A program made the position numbers and the translations under genes. The notes beneath the pieces were generated by a model, which was given only the letters and a program-made list of their open reading frames with translations, was not told where the DNA came from and did no database searches. From Rhodopirellula sp. (GTDB lineage: Bacteria; Planctomycetota; Planctomycetia; Pirellulales; Thermoguttaceae): a stretch of 33,754 nt of DNA. This document shows, in pieces, positions 24,260 through 33,647 of this stretch. The first letter of the stretch is position 1. Each line of letters starts with the position of its first letter. The stretch covers positions 1 to 33,754 of the forward strand of contig JAAYEH010000422.1 of assembly GCA_012728855.1 (NCBI GenBank), written 5' to 3'.

Positions 24260-27200
24260 TTAGCGAATCCCGCGGATCGCTTCGGTGACTTGGCCCGCGA
24301 TCGCTTCGATGGTTAGGTCGCTTGTCTGTCGGATAGCGAGCGCATCGGGCGACCCGAGCGCCCGATAGACATCTCGCGGCCAGCCGTACATCGCCCAGCA
24401 GCGGTCCACCTCCAGCGGCTCGAGCATGGCGTCGATCGGGTTGATCAACACCGTCGGTCGTGGAGCGATCACAGCGGCCAGGTCCGGCAAGTCGAAATCG
24501 CGAAGCGCTCCGGGAACCCAGAAATAGTCGCGAATCTGGTAGTATTGCGCGGCGACGATGAGCACGTAGGAGGGGACCGTCCGCACGCAAACAACTCCCG
24601 TGGGCCGATCGTCAAAAGCGGCCGCCCCCAACGCCCACGCGCCGCCCAGGCCCTCGCCAAGCAGGATGATTGGTCGGCCTCGCAGGTCGGCCCGTCCGGT
24701 CAGGTAGTCGGTCGCCCGGATCACGTCGACAATCCGCATGGCCAGCATCGTCGTTCCCGCCTGAGCGCTATCGGCTGCCAAGAAGTCGAAAGCCCATTGC
24801 TGACGGTCGGGGTGCGTGAAGGGCAGCAGCGTCGCGCGCGTGCGTGGATCGGTCTCGCCCGCGCCTCGAACGTCAATGGAGAAGACGACGTGGCCGGCCC
24901 GGGCCAGTTCGATGGCCAGCGACGCTTGCTTCGCGCTGGTCGGCTTGCCAATCTCGGCTACGTGCAGGACGACCGGCCCTTCGCCGCCGCGCTTGGGCCG
25001 CAGCAATGCCGACGGCAGTACGATCCCTTCTTCGCTCTCGACGAGCATCCGTTCGACGGTAAACGCTTCCGTTTCGAAAGCGCCCGCTTCGGTGCAGCGT
25101 GGCGCGGCCCGCGATGCCGGCACGTCGAGTCCGAGACGGCGACGGATGCGATCGCGCAAGGCGGTCCGGGTCGCTTCAAGCGATGGGCCGTCCGTCGGCG
25201 CCGGCCGATCCGTCCGCCAGGAGGCGGCCAGTTTGGCATTAAGCGTTTGGCCCGTCTCGCCGCCGAGATCTCGAAGCACAAAGCCAGATTCCGTACAATT
25301 CAAATCTGCAACCGTCTCGGGCGACAGCGGCGGCTCGTCGTCCCCTTCCTCAGTCCGATTCAGCCAGCGGTTGACCCAGGCGTAGGCCGCCTCGCGTTTC
25401 GGCTTCTCCATGTTGTGAACGCCGTCGACGAGGATCATCTCTCCTCGCTCGCTGCCGGCCGCGAGTCCCTTGTAAAAGGGAATCATCCCATCGAGTTTGC
25501 TCTGGTGGCCGGCCAGTTCGCCGGAGTCGCGGCCGACGATCATCGCACAGGGCCGAGGTGGGATAAGACTAAGAATATCGGCCTGGGGAATGCTGCGACC
25601 GGTGAGGAAGAGTTGTTCGTAGGGACCACCGGGATGCGCCGCGGCACACACTTTGATCCGCTGGTCGTAGGCCGTGATCAGCAGGGCCATGATCCCGCCG
25701 CCTGAATTGCCCACGGCAACCAATTGCTCGCGATCCACCTCGGGCCGCGACTGAAGATAGTCCAACGCCCGCACGCAGTCCCAGGTTCGATAGCCGGCCA
25801 GCGTTCGCCCCACCAAGAACGACGGGCGGCCGAGGTAGACATGCTGCATCACCGTCAGTGGCACCAGCGGTTCGCCGGTGGTTGGATCGAAGTACTCCGA
25901 CCGCTCGCCTTGACCGGTCGGATCCAGCGCCAGGACGACGTATCCTTTGAGGACAAACCCCAGACAAGCCTCGTGGTAAAGGTGGTAGGCTTTGCCTTCC
26001 GCCGCGTGGCCACAGGTAAACAACACTGCCGGCGCCGGAAACGGACGGTTCTTGGGCACGTAGACATTGGCGGTGCAGTAGTAGCGAGGCTGGCTCTCGA
26101 AGACCAGTTTCTCGATCGTATATTGCGGCCGGTCGAGCTTGCCAACGATGCGGGCATTCAACGGGCACTTGGGTCCGAAGTCGCCGAACATCTCGATCAG
26201 ACGCTCGCGGGTCCGCTGCTGACGTTGTTGCCATTGCTCGGGCGTGGTTAACGCAGCCAACTCCGCCTCGCGGCGCTCCGCTACTTGGGCCACTTTCCTC
26301 GCCACATAGTCCGGAAGCATTTCTTTGGCTTCCCGGCGCCGATCCGTCTCCGGGTAGATCCGAAGCGTCGGCTCGAGGCGGAGTTTGTCCGAGGGAAGGA
26401 AACCGCCGGCAAATCGGCCCGCGCTGCGGAAGGCGATTTTCACCCATCCGCAGCCTTCGCCTGGATCGCCTTGCCACCGCAGCTCGATTCGGCTCCGCTG
26501 CTGCACGTCGATACCGCGAATCCACTTCTCCGCCAAGCCTTTCTCGGGCGACGAGTCGTCCGCCCCGCGGACCAACGGCCCTTGAGCGATCGGATTTCCG
26601 TTGACCAGCATTTCTGCGGCCGACTGTTTGCTGCGCGACGGCACGTAGGTCAGTCCGATGTCATATCGCGCCGACTCGCCCCAGAACACCAGCTTCGCCG
26701 AAGCGCGAGTTGTCTTCGGAGCGAGTTGGAGGATGATCTCCTTTCCACGCGGCTGTACAACGCAGCCGTCGAGGCCGTCGAAATCGCCCAGCCCATAGAC
26801 CAACTCCTGCGAAGCCGCCGCAGGCAGAACCTGGCTCGGCGTTCCCGTCAAGTTCACGTCGTCGAACCACGCGGTCCCCGTGCCGGTGAGTTCGAGGTAG
26901 ATCATCACATAGGCCGTCGAATCCGGCACGGTGAACGAGAGTTCGACCTCCGTCCATTCGTTGGTACCCGAAAGTCTGTTGGAGTCGGGTTGACGAACGA
27001 TTTGATCGGCGGCGTCCATGAAATAGAGTCGCACAAACGCCTCGCCCTGGACGTCCTTTGTCTTGATCCAGCAGCGCAGCATGCCCTGACTGCCGATCTC
27101 GAGCGTGGCGTCGCGGAGGTGCCCCCATCGCCATCGACTGATCACCGCCGCGATGTTCCCGATCTTCAGGCTCCGCTTACCCTGATGGGAAACGTCGGCA

Positions 27201-27454
27201 TCCCAGCTCAACGCGCGATCGGCATCGCTCGGAGTTCGCTGGGACCAGAACGCGGGCACGTCTGCGTCGGCCGTTTCGAAGCCGGGATTCGGCGTCACGT
27301 TTGCCTGAGCGACCGCCCGTCCGCCAACGCCGTACATGGCGACCAGTAGAGCAAGACCGCCGACGACCCGCGAAGTGAATGGTGCCGAATCGAGCAGCGG
27401 CCGAGCGCTGGCCGTCTCGGAAGTTGCCAAGAAACGGTGGCGGTTAACGGGCAT
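24260..27454 (-). CDS. Secreted multidomain esterase with two alpha/beta-hydrolase domains
   Basis: A 1064-residue protein with GGGAG about 8 bases before ATG 27454. A signal segment lies at about 31-49 (cleavage near AVAQA). Residues about 52-205 look like a carbohydrate-binding beta-sandwich (NPGFETADADVPAFW ... TAWFDDVNLTG). A second beta-rich domain reaches about 365. The first hydrolase domain (about 400-715) has the nucleophile elbow G-N-S584-G-G-G, oxyanion region LFTCGHAAEGK, and VDGVHNMEKP near its end with a likely catalytic His. The second (about 755-1055) keeps the fold (VVLHVAEIG, FSIDVRGAGETDP) but its elbow reads G-E-G935-L-G, so the Ser is missing and it is probably inactive. 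Likely role: hydrolysis of ester groups on polysaccharides outside the cell; substrate unknown. Confidence 0.87.
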   Translation of the reverse strand: MPVNRHRFLATSETASARPLLDSAPFTSRVVGGLALLVAMYGVGGRAVAQANVTPNPGFETADADVPAFWSQRTPSDADRALSWDADVSHQGKRSLKIGNIAAVISRWRWGHLRDATLEIGSQGMLRCWIKTKDVQGEAFVRLYFMDAADQIVRQPDSNRLSGTNEWTEVELSFTVPDSTAYVMIYLELTGTGTAWFDDVNLTGTPSQVLPAAASQELVYGLGDFDGLDGCVVQPRGKEIILQLAPKTTRASAKLVFWGESARYDIGLTYVPSRSKQSAAEMLVNGNPIAQGPLVRGADDSSPEKGLAEKWIRGIDVQQRSRIELRWQGDPGEGCGWVKIAFRSAGRFAGGFLPSDKLRLEPTLRIYPETDRRREAKEMLPDYVARKVAQVAERREAELAALTTPEQWQQRQQRTRERLIEMFGDFGPKCPLNARIVGKLDRPQYTIEKLVFESQPRYYCTANVYVPKNRPFPAPAVLFTCGHAAEGKAYHLYHEACLGFVLKGYVVLALDPTGQGERSEYFDPTTGEPLVPLTVMQHVYLGRPSFLVGRTLAGYRTWDCVRALDYLQSRPEVDREQLVAVGNSGGGIMALLITAYDQRIKVCAAAHPGGPYEQLFLTGRSIPQADILSLIPPRPCAMIVGRDSGELAGHQSKLDGMIPFYKGLAAGSERGEMILVDGVHNMEKPKREAAYAWVNRWLNRTEEGDDEPPLSPETVADLNCTESGFVLRDLGGETGQTLNAKLAASWRTDRPAPTDGPSLEATRTALRDRIRRRLGLDVPASRAAPRCTEAGAFETEAFTVERMLVESEEGIVLPSALLRPKRGGEGPVVLHVAEIGKPTSAKQASLAIELARAGHVVFSIDVRGAGETDPRTRATLLPFTHPDRQQWAFDFLAADSAQAGTTMLAMRIVDVIRATDYLTGRADLRGRPIILLGEGLGGAWALGAAAFDDRPTGVVCVRTVPSYVLIVAAQYYQIRDYFWVPGALRDFDLPDLAAVIAPRPTVLINPIDAMLEPLEVDRCWAMYGWPRDVYRALGSPDALAIRQTSDLTIEAIAGQVTEAIRGIR

Positions 27455-27628
27455 GGACGGTCTCCCTCATTCACCCGGGATTGTAGCCGAACACAATACA
27501 GGATTCAGTTTACTCTGTCGGCTTTTCGGCGGCCAGAGTTCGGGCGCATGGAATCCCGGCGCTCGCATCCTTGTTGCCACGCGTGGTCGTAGCTAGAATT
27601 CACACCGTATCATCAAGCCGAAACAAAA

Positions 27629-28180
27629 ATGGATCGACTTCTTGGGAGATTGCCATGCGAAACGGTTATGCTTCAAAGAATATGGAATCTGGTGTTTGAC
27701 TCGATGATGCGGACGTCCATCTCTCCCACGATCATTCAGGTGGGATACCGCAGCAACGTGATTCCCGCGCAAGCCGAAGCAACGCTTGACGTCCGGGCGG
27801 TGCCCGACGAAGACATTCCCGCCCTGGTCGCAACGCTCCGCAAACTGATCGACGACCCAGCGGTGGAGGTGATTGGCCCTTCGGCCGGCCGCTCGCCAGC
27901 GCCGCCGTCGAGCACGACTTCAACAATGTTTCAAGCATTGGAGCATGCCCAGGCACATGTTTTTCCCGCTGCGGTCACTGTGCCCGTGCTATTGACAGGC
28001 GCGACGGACATGGCGCCCTTGCGGGCCAAAGGCGTGCAGGCGTATGGCCTGGGAAACCTGAAGACGATTGAGGACATGGGGCGAGTCCACGGAAACGACG
28101 AGCGCGCCTCGGTCGAAGGGATCGGGAAATTCGTGGAATTGGTCTATCGGGCGGTGATCGAGGTCGCCGCCGAACGATGA
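27629..28180 (+). pseudogene. Truncated M20 family metallopeptidase (C-terminal remnant)
   Basis: A 183-codon frame whose residues from about 24 on match the end of M20 peptidases: MRTSISPTIIQVGYRSNVIPAQAEATLDVRAVPDED (dimerisation domain), TGATDMAPLRAKGVQAYGLG, and GRVHGNDERASVEG, which carries the last metal-ligand His. Normal family members have roughly 270 more N-terminal residues with the HxD and other zinc ligands; these are absent, and the 174 bp upstream show no related sequence that I can recognise. No ribosome binding site precedes ATG 27629. It is therefore most likely a decayed gene left after a deletion, though expression of the fragment cannot be excluded. It converges on the next gene with a 27-bp gap. 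Confidence 0.7.
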
Positions 28181-28198
28181 ACCGTGGTGAATCTTGAT

Positions 28199-28217
28199 GC
28201 CGCAAGTCTATTGCGGC
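28199..28217. terminator. Hairpin at the end of convergent genes
   Basis: GCCGCAA (28199-28205) and TTGCGGC (28211-28217) form a perfect 7-bp stem with a 5-base loop, between the M20 remnant and the secreted TIM-barrel-like gene. The minus-strand stop codon (28208-28210) is in the loop. There is no T-run on either side, so a bidirectional terminator role is only suggested. Confidence 0.35.
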
Positions 28218-29155
28218 TTGAGATGCTCTTGGCCGATTTTGGCAATCCAATCCCGCGTCCACTCTACCGCTTCCAGCCCCACATCCACGTTGGGAGTCGC
28301 CAGGAAAATCATCCCCTCGATGCGTCCTTCACGGATCCAGCGGTAGCCGAGTTCCGCCTGCTGCCGCATCCGCGACAGCGGCAGGGGACGCCGTCCATGG
28401 AAATCGTACATGTAGCAGCCCAGGAAGATCGGCTTCTTGGGGATCAACTTCTCCAAGGCCGCCAGGTGGGCTTCCAGGTTTTCGAGATCATCCGGCCGCC
28501 AGGTCCAGAGGCAAACCTGGTCCACCTCGTCGAGATGCCGCCTGGCCCTTGGCGAGATTTGTCCCGTGTAGACCACGGCCATGAGCGGGAGTTGCCGGTC
28601 GCCGACGGTCCTTTGGCGGATGGCGCGGAGCTGTTCGGGAGTGAGTGAGGCATCGAACGGGGCGGAGACAGCCGGACTCTCGCCACGCTCCAACGGATCG
28701 CTGACGTGTCCGTGAAAGAAGTCGTCGAGAATGAACCCGGCGACGTTCGGCTGTTGCTCGGCGAGCCGATAAACGGCCTCGCGTTGGGCTTCGGAAGTCG
28801 TTCCGCCGGCTGCCACCAGCGACCAGTAGACCCGGTCGAGCTTCTGGAAGGGCCGATAGTAGTCGTCCAGAGGCGGCTTGGGCAAACCGTTGTACTGGAC
28901 GAAGATCATATTCCGCAGCCCCATCGACTGGGCGGCAGCGACCGGTTCGATGCTCGACGTCTTGGCCAGCGGAGCCAGATAGCTGTCGTTATAGACACCG
29001 GCCGGGTGGCCCCAAATCCAAAGCCGATCGGCGACCGTCTCTCCATGGACGGTTTGCACCGGCGTGAACAGCGTCAGCAGGACCGATTCCGCCGCGAGAA
29101 TCGCCAGGACGGCCGTCGAGCGTGGTCGGCAGAGGCTTCGTAAGTGACTATTCAT
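28208..29155 (-). CDS. Secreted protein of unknown function, TIM-barrel-like
   Basis: A 315-residue protein with AGGAG about 7 bases before ATG 29155. The signal peptide is residues 1 to about 38 (hydrophobic TAVLAILAAESVLLTLF, likely cleavage after VHG). Alternating beta-like segments (LRNMIFVQYNG, VYWSLVAAGG, VAGFILDDFFHG, LPLMAVVYTG, VDQVCLWTW, KPIFLGCYMYDF, EGMIFLATPN) suggest a TIM barrel. The acidic pair D144-D145 at the end of a strand resembles a catalytic site of glycoside-hydrolase-like barrels, but I do not recognise the family. The context of esterase, sialidase-like and glycoside hydrolase genes supports a role in external glycan breakdown; this is inference. Confidence 0.72.
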   Translation of the reverse strand: MNSHLRSLCRPRSTAVLAILAAESVLLTLFTPVQTVHGETVADRLWIWGHPAGVYNDSYLAPLAKTSSIEPVAAAQSMGLRNMIFVQYNGLPKPPLDDYYRPFQKLDRVYWSLVAAGGTTSEAQREAVYRLAEQQPNVAGFILDDFFHGHVSDPLERGESPAVSAPFDASLTPEQLRAIRQRTVGDRQLPLMAVVYTGQISPRARRHLDEVDQVCLWTWRPDDLENLEAHLAALEKLIPKKPIFLGCYMYDFHGRRPLPLSRMRQQAELGYRWIREGRIEGMIFLATPNVDVGLEAVEWTRDWIAKIGQEHLKPQ

Positions 29156-29255
29156 GGCTGTCTCCTAACGCGGCCTCTCGGCCGCAACCAAGTAGGGTGG
29201 AATTCATTCCACTCGGGCCGAATAGACTCGGCTTCATGGATTGTCCGCCGACGGT

Positions 29256-30524
29256 CTAGCCCTTCTTCGGCTTGATAAACATCACTTCGGCGCGATCGAT
29301 CCACCCCGATCTCAAATCGGCCCGGAACCAGCCCTCGCTGTTCTTTTCGTTGAAGCGGACGGGCGAACGCTTGCCGAAGCCTTCCAGATCGTACTGCGCC
29401 CAGGTCTTGCCCATGTCCGGCGAAATGATGTAACCGGTCGAATACGGCGATGCCGTGGCATAGTGCGACGCCAGGATCACGCCATCCTGGATGATCATGT
29501 TCGCCGATTCATATTCGGGGTTGAACAGAAGCGTGTGGGCGGCGGGATCGGCCAAGTCGGCCGGGTCGCAGCGGAAGATTCCGCGATCGTGCGGTAGGGG
29601 GCCGTTGGCGTCGGCAACCCAATAGAGCTTCCCGTCGGCGAAGTTGATGCCGCCGGACTTGTACCGCGAGTTGGAAGGCCCGGAGACGACGACTTTCCAC
29701 CCCCACTTGTCTTTCTTGGCGTCGTAGGTTCCTCTCAGCCAGTGGCACTCGCGGCCTTCGGGTTGATCGCGGTCGCCCGTGCAGGCGTAGAAGGCGTCTT
29801 CGGTGGGGTTGTACATCACGCAGTGAATGTGGCGGCAAATCACCGGGTTATCGGCATCGCCGAGCAATGTGCCGGTCGCGCCTCCACCCGGTCCTCCGTT
29901 GTCTCGGTAGTGCGGATTTTGTCCGAAGGCATAGGCGATCTTCACCGTCTGACCGCCGTCAGTGGAATAATAGATGTTGATCGGGGCCGCGCCGCCCCGC
30001 ACGTTGCAGTAATTGCCCCAGACGAGCATCTCGACCCCGTTGACTTCCCACGAGTTGACGCCCGAGAGCGGGTGAAAATACCAACCCGGGCACTCGGGGT
30101 TCTGCGGCTTGTGCGGGCGGTATTCGGCGCCGCCGGCGTCCTTGACCGCAACCGGCTGGTGGGTTTTCAGGTTGTCGGCGCTGACAAAGATCTGCTGCCG
30201 CGTGGCGAAGACGACATTTCCGTTTCTCAAGATATGGCTGAAGGTGATCTGCTCGGCCTCGGGAAAGGCAAGGCGGTGCGGCCAGGTGCGGCCGTTGTCT
30301 TCGGAGAGGAAGACGGTTCCCTCGGAAAAACCAAATGCCTTATGGTCGCGTTGCGAATCGATGTAGGGACCGGCCGGCTGGAGGCGATACCAGAAATGGT
30401 CCGTGGAAGGGAATTCGGAAGCACTGGCCTGGAGTTGATGACCGCCCGACAACCAAATCCCGCCCGCCGTTGCCGCGGTTACGCTCAAGAAGCCGCGGCG
30501 ATCGATCTGTCGTTGTTGACTCAT
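29256..30524 (-). CDS. Tat-exported beta-propeller protein (sialidase/BNR-like)
   Basis: A 422-residue protein that starts with a twin-arginine signal (DRRGFLSVTAATAGGIWLSG). The mature part has BNR/Asp-box-like segments: FLSEDNGRTWPHR, YYSTDGGQTVKI and ISPDMGKTWAQ, spaced as in a beta-propeller. Sialidase active-site arginines could not be assigned, so enzymatic activity is uncertain; it may be a lectin-like or structural propeller. AAAGG lies about 11 bases before ATG 30524. It is transcribed divergently from the next sialidase-like gene (185 bp between starts), which suggests common control. Confidence 0.75.
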   Translation of the reverse strand: MSQQRQIDRRGFLSVTAATAGGIWLSGGHQLQASASEFPSTDHFWYRLQPAGPYIDSQRDHKAFGFSEGTVFLSEDNGRTWPHRLAFPEAEQITFSHILRNGNVVFATRQQIFVSADNLKTHQPVAVKDAGGAEYRPHKPQNPECPGWYFHPLSGVNSWEVNGVEMLVWGNYCNVRGGAAPINIYYSTDGGQTVKIAYAFGQNPHYRDNGGPGGGATGTLLGDADNPVICRHIHCVMYNPTEDAFYACTGDRDQPEGRECHWLRGTYDAKKDKWGWKVVVSGPSNSRYKSGGINFADGKLYWVADANGPLPHDRGIFRCDPADLADPAAHTLLFNPEYESANMIIQDGVILASHYATASPYSTGYIISPDMGKTWAQYDLEGFGKRSPVRFNEKNSEGWFRADLRSGWIDRAEVMFIKPKKG

Positions 30525-30709
30525 GGCCGAATGCCTTTCGTGTTCGAGGGTGCGTGGCGGAGATTCTGCCTCTATCAGTAACCCGGCCCCGATTCCCTGT
30601 CAAGCAGTTGGCCCGCCGGCACGACTGTGCATCGAGGGGGTCGGAAGGTTATCATGGGAGACAGAGCCTGGATCACCACAGTCAACTCCAATCCGAAGCG
30701 AGCCCTGCC

Positions 30710-32011
30710 ATGAGAACCCACATCCTTTTTGCCACCGCGACAACGGCCGTCGTTTTTGCCACCGTTTGCTCTGCGGAAGAGAAGCGTTCGCAGAATCGCG
30801 AGGCCGTGCCTGCTCCCCCCAAGAGTTTCAAGTCCGAAATGGCCCCCGGTTACACAATTCCCATCGTGGACATCAGCGGGGAAACGGACCGCCAGGTCGT
30901 TGTTGACCGCGAACCGGGCCAGTATCTCGGTCATCCCACGACTGTTTTGCTGGAAGACGGCCGAACGATGCTCGTTGTCTATCCGAAGGGGCACGGCCGC
31001 GGCGCCATTGTGTACAAGCGCAGCAGCGACGGCGGCCTGACTTGGAGCGACCGCCTGCCGACCCCGCCCAACTGGACGACTTCGCTGGAAGTCCCCACCC
31101 TGCATCGCGTCGTCGACGCGGCGGGCAAGAAGCGGATCATCCTGTTCAGCGGGCTTTATCCGATCCGCATGGCGGTTACGGAAGACGATGGAGCGACTTG
31201 GAGTGAACTGAAGCCGATCGGCGACTTCGGCGGCGTGGTGACGATGGCCACCGTAATCGATCTCAAGAGCGGCCCCGGCCACTACCTGGCCTTCTTCCAC
31301 GACGACGGCCGCTTCATCCGCGGAGGCGACGAGGCCCGCTTCGCGATCAAAGGCCCGCTTGGCGACCACACCTCCCCGGCGGCCAAGCCCTGGAGGTTCT
31401 GGGTTTACACCACGCTTTCCAAGGATGGCGGTCTGACCTGGAGCGTGCCCGTGCCGATCGCCATGCTGCCCGACGCGAGTCTCTGCGAACCGGGAGTGCT
31501 CCGCTCGCCGGATGGAAAGCAGATCGCCGTGCTGTTGCGCGAAAACTCGCGAAAGCACAACTCCTTCGTCCTCTTCAGCAACGACGAGGGCTTGAGCTGG
31601 AGCGAGCCCCGCGAGTTGCCCGCCGCGGTGACCGGCGATCGGCACGTGGCGAAGTACGCTCCCGACGGCCGCCTTTTCATCAGCTTTCGCGACACCACGC
31701 ACGTAAGCCCCACTAAAGGCGATTGGGTCGGCTGGGTTGGAACCTATGAAGACATCGTTCAAGGAAACGAAGGCCAGTATCGCGTTCGGATCATGGACAA
31801 CACCAAGGGCGCCGATTGCACCTATCCCGGCGTCGAACTGCTGCCCGACGGCACGTTGGTCACCACGACTTACGGGCATTGGACCGAAGGCGAGATGCCG
31901 TATATCGTGAGCGTCCGATTCCGGTTGGAAGAGCTGGACCGGAAGTTGCCAGGCTCGAACGGAGAAACGGGGTCGGGTCTGATTTCACCGCAACCAACGT
32001 TACCCCGCTAA
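30710..32011 (+). CDS. Secreted sialidase-like exo-glycosidase (BNR repeats)
   Basis: A 433-residue protein. ATG 30710 is chosen because a signal peptide begins there (MRTHILFATATTAVVFATVCSA, cleavage near residue 22); the open frame extends 125 codons upstream but without protein character. Four Asp boxes (S/T-x-D-x-G-x-T/S-W) lie at about 106-112, 157-164, 237-244 and 290-297, the mark of a six-bladed sialidase propeller. Possible active-site residues are R153 (YPIRMAV), E260 (CEPGVLR), R327 (FISFRDTTH) and Y372 (TYPGVELLPDG). These match the GH33 pattern loosely, so an exo-glycosidase on sialic acid or a related acid sugar is likely but not certain. Confidence 0.82.
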   Translation: MRTHILFATATTAVVFATVCSAEEKRSQNREAVPAPPKSFKSEMAPGYTIPIVDISGETDRQVVVDREPGQYLGHPTTVLLEDGRTMLVVYPKGHGRGAIVYKRSSDGGLTWSDRLPTPPNWTTSLEVPTLHRVVDAAGKKRIILFSGLYPIRMAVTEDDGATWSELKPIGDFGGVVTMATVIDLKSGPGHYLAFFHDDGRFIRGGDEARFAIKGPLGDHTSPAAKPWRFWVYTTLSKDGGLTWSVPVPIAMLPDASLCEPGVLRSPDGKQIAVLLRENSRKHNSFVLFSNDEGLSWSEPRELPAAVTGDRHVAKYAPDGRLFISFRDTTHVSPTKGDWVGWVGTYEDIVQGNEGQYRVRIMDNTKGADCTYPGVELLPDGTLVTTTYGHWTEGEMPYIVSVRFRLEELDRKLPGSNGETGSGLISPQPTLPR

Positions 32012-32092
32012 CTCAACGGCCTCGAAACTCCGGTTTACGCTGAACCAAGACAGGAGTGCGCACGACTTGTCGTCGGTTTCCCTCTTTTTCCG

Positions 32093-33535
32093 TCACTTCA
32101 AAACGGTCTTTCGGTCGGTAATGATCAGCGGGCCGTCGTAAGTTGGAATCTCTCGCAAAACCATCTTTCCTTCGGCAAGACTCTTGCATTGCTCCGGGAT
32201 CTCCTCAATCCGGCCTGAGATCAAATCCGCCCAAACCGGGTCGGCGAATTTGCCCCCTTCCACGGAAATCGTCGCCGGCAACGAGTCGTTCGTGTCCACC
32301 GGAAAACTCGTTCCGTTCCAGAAGACCAGGACATCGCTGCCGGCCTTCTCGTGGCGATAGGCGAACCAGGTGATCGGCGCTTCGCAGTCGATCGTGCAAT
32401 CGTAATCCGTCTGCCGCACCAGATTGCCGTCGAAGACGGAAACAACGTTCTGAACCGCATAGTAGGCCATTTTGACTTTGGCGAGATTCCGCTTGTCGTT
32501 GATCTTCAGCAGCCCCTTTCGGTTGATCTCCCGTCCGGTGTGGTCGAAGTCGCAGATGGTGAAGACCGACGAGATGCAATCGTGCCCCAGATCCCCCAGC
32601 ATCCGGCGGGTGTTCCACTTGGCTTGAGTCAGTTCCGACCAATCGTGCCCGGAGAGCGCGAATTTCGACGCCCGTTCCGAGGGACAGCCGTTTTCACCCT
32701 GCCACATGATGAGCCGCGGCTCGTACTTGGCGACGACCTCTTTCATGGCTTCGACGTTCTTGTACGCATCGTCCGGGTTTTTAGTGTATCCGTGATAGAT
32801 CAGCCAATGAAACAGGCTGAGCTTGCCCTGATCGGCAATCACTTTGAGGCACTCGTCCAGAAATCGAGGATCGATGCGAGCCAGCGACAAGGCCCCGATC
32901 TTCGCATCGGGACTGATCCGCTTGATGATTTCCGCGGTGCGGATATTGAACTCGGCAATCATCTGCGGCGTCTTTTTGACTCCGATGTCCGGCTCGTTCC
33001 ACATGGCCCACTTCTTCACTCGGTCCTTGTAGCGAGTGGCCATCGCTTCCACCCAGCGATCCCAGGCCGCCAGGCCGACCTCGGACGTCGGGAAACCGGC
33101 GCCGAGGTCCGCCGTTCCGGCGCCTTCATAGATGGGATTGCCGTAGTCGGTTTCCAACCACACTTCCAGCCCCTTGGCCAGCGCATCGTCGATGACGGCA
33201 TCCAGCCAGGCGAAATCGTAAACGCCTTGGACCTTTTCCGTTTTCGCCCAGCCGCCCTGGAGCCGGATCGTCTTGATTCCCAGCGGCGCCACGTAATCCT
33301 TGTAGGTATCCCAATAGATGTAATCGCGGCAGAGCGTCTCGCAGCCCAAGGCCCAATTCTGCCCGGCGTCGATTTCTGCGGCGCTGCGGGGATGAATCGT
33401 CCCTAGGCATTTCCAGCCGGTTCTCAGCGTCGTTTGAACGCGAGAATCCGTGCGGTCGAGCATTTGCGACCAACCGGTTGAGCAGGCGGCGATCGATAGA
33501 AGGCTGACCAAGGCGACAATCCTGTTTCTTTTCAT
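32093..33535 (-). CDS. Secreted clan-A glycoside hydrolase (GH39/GH5-like)
   Basis: A 480-residue protein. ATG 33535 is chosen since a signal sequence begins there (MKRNRIVALVSLLSIAAC); IAAC18 is a possible lipobox, so it may be a lipoprotein. An in-frame ATG at 33622 adds 29 non-signal residues. The TIM barrel has the acid/base Glu181 in WNEPDIG and the nucleophile Glu281 in WQGENG, exactly 100 residues apart as in retaining clan-A enzymes such as GH39. Other segments: IKTIRLQGGWAKTEK, VWLETDYGNP and FHWLIYHGYT. The last ~100 residues look like a beta-sandwich (VLVFWNGTS). Exact family and substrate cannot be set by eye. It converges with the sialidase-like gene 81 bp away. Confidence 0.83.
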   Translation of the reverse strand: MKRNRIVALVSLLSIAACSTGWSQMLDRTDSRVQTTLRTGWKCLGTIHPRSAAEIDAGQNWALGCETLCRDYIYWDTYKDYVAPLGIKTIRLQGGWAKTEKVQGVYDFAWLDAVIDDALAKGLEVWLETDYGNPIYEGAGTADLGAGFPTSEVGLAAWDRWVEAMATRYKDRVKKWAMWNEPDIGVKKTPQMIAEFNIRTAEIIKRISPDAKIGALSLARIDPRFLDECLKVIADQGKLSLFHWLIYHGYTKNPDDAYKNVEAMKEVVAKYEPRLIMWQGENGCPSERASKFALSGHDWSELTQAKWNTRRMLGDLGHDCISSVFTICDFDHTGREINRKGLLKINDKRNLAKVKMAYYAVQNVVSVFDGNLVRQTDYDCTIDCEAPITWFAYRHEKAGSDVLVFWNGTSFPVDTNDSLPATISVEGGKFADPVWADLISGRIEEIPEQCKSLAEGKMVLREIPTYDGPLIITDRKTVLK

Positions 33536-33647
33536 GAGGGTCTCTCTTCTTCTCGGGTGGACAATGTCAAGCGCAGTCTCAACCACATGCCCCAGGAGGA
33601 AAATAGGATCGCAACGAATCACCCTGGCAACTCTATCCGATCCGTTC

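Noticed and set aside
24545..25705. 386-codon plus-strand frame within the esterase region
   Set aside because: Antisense to the large esterase; no protein family features. The same holds for 26285-27349.
30575..31879. 434-codon minus-strand frame
   Set aside because: Antisense to the sialidase-like gene with four Asp boxes and a signal peptide; the antisense translation has no features.
32351..33406. 351-codon plus-strand frame
   Set aside because: Antisense to the glycoside hydrolase whose two catalytic Glu residues are well placed.
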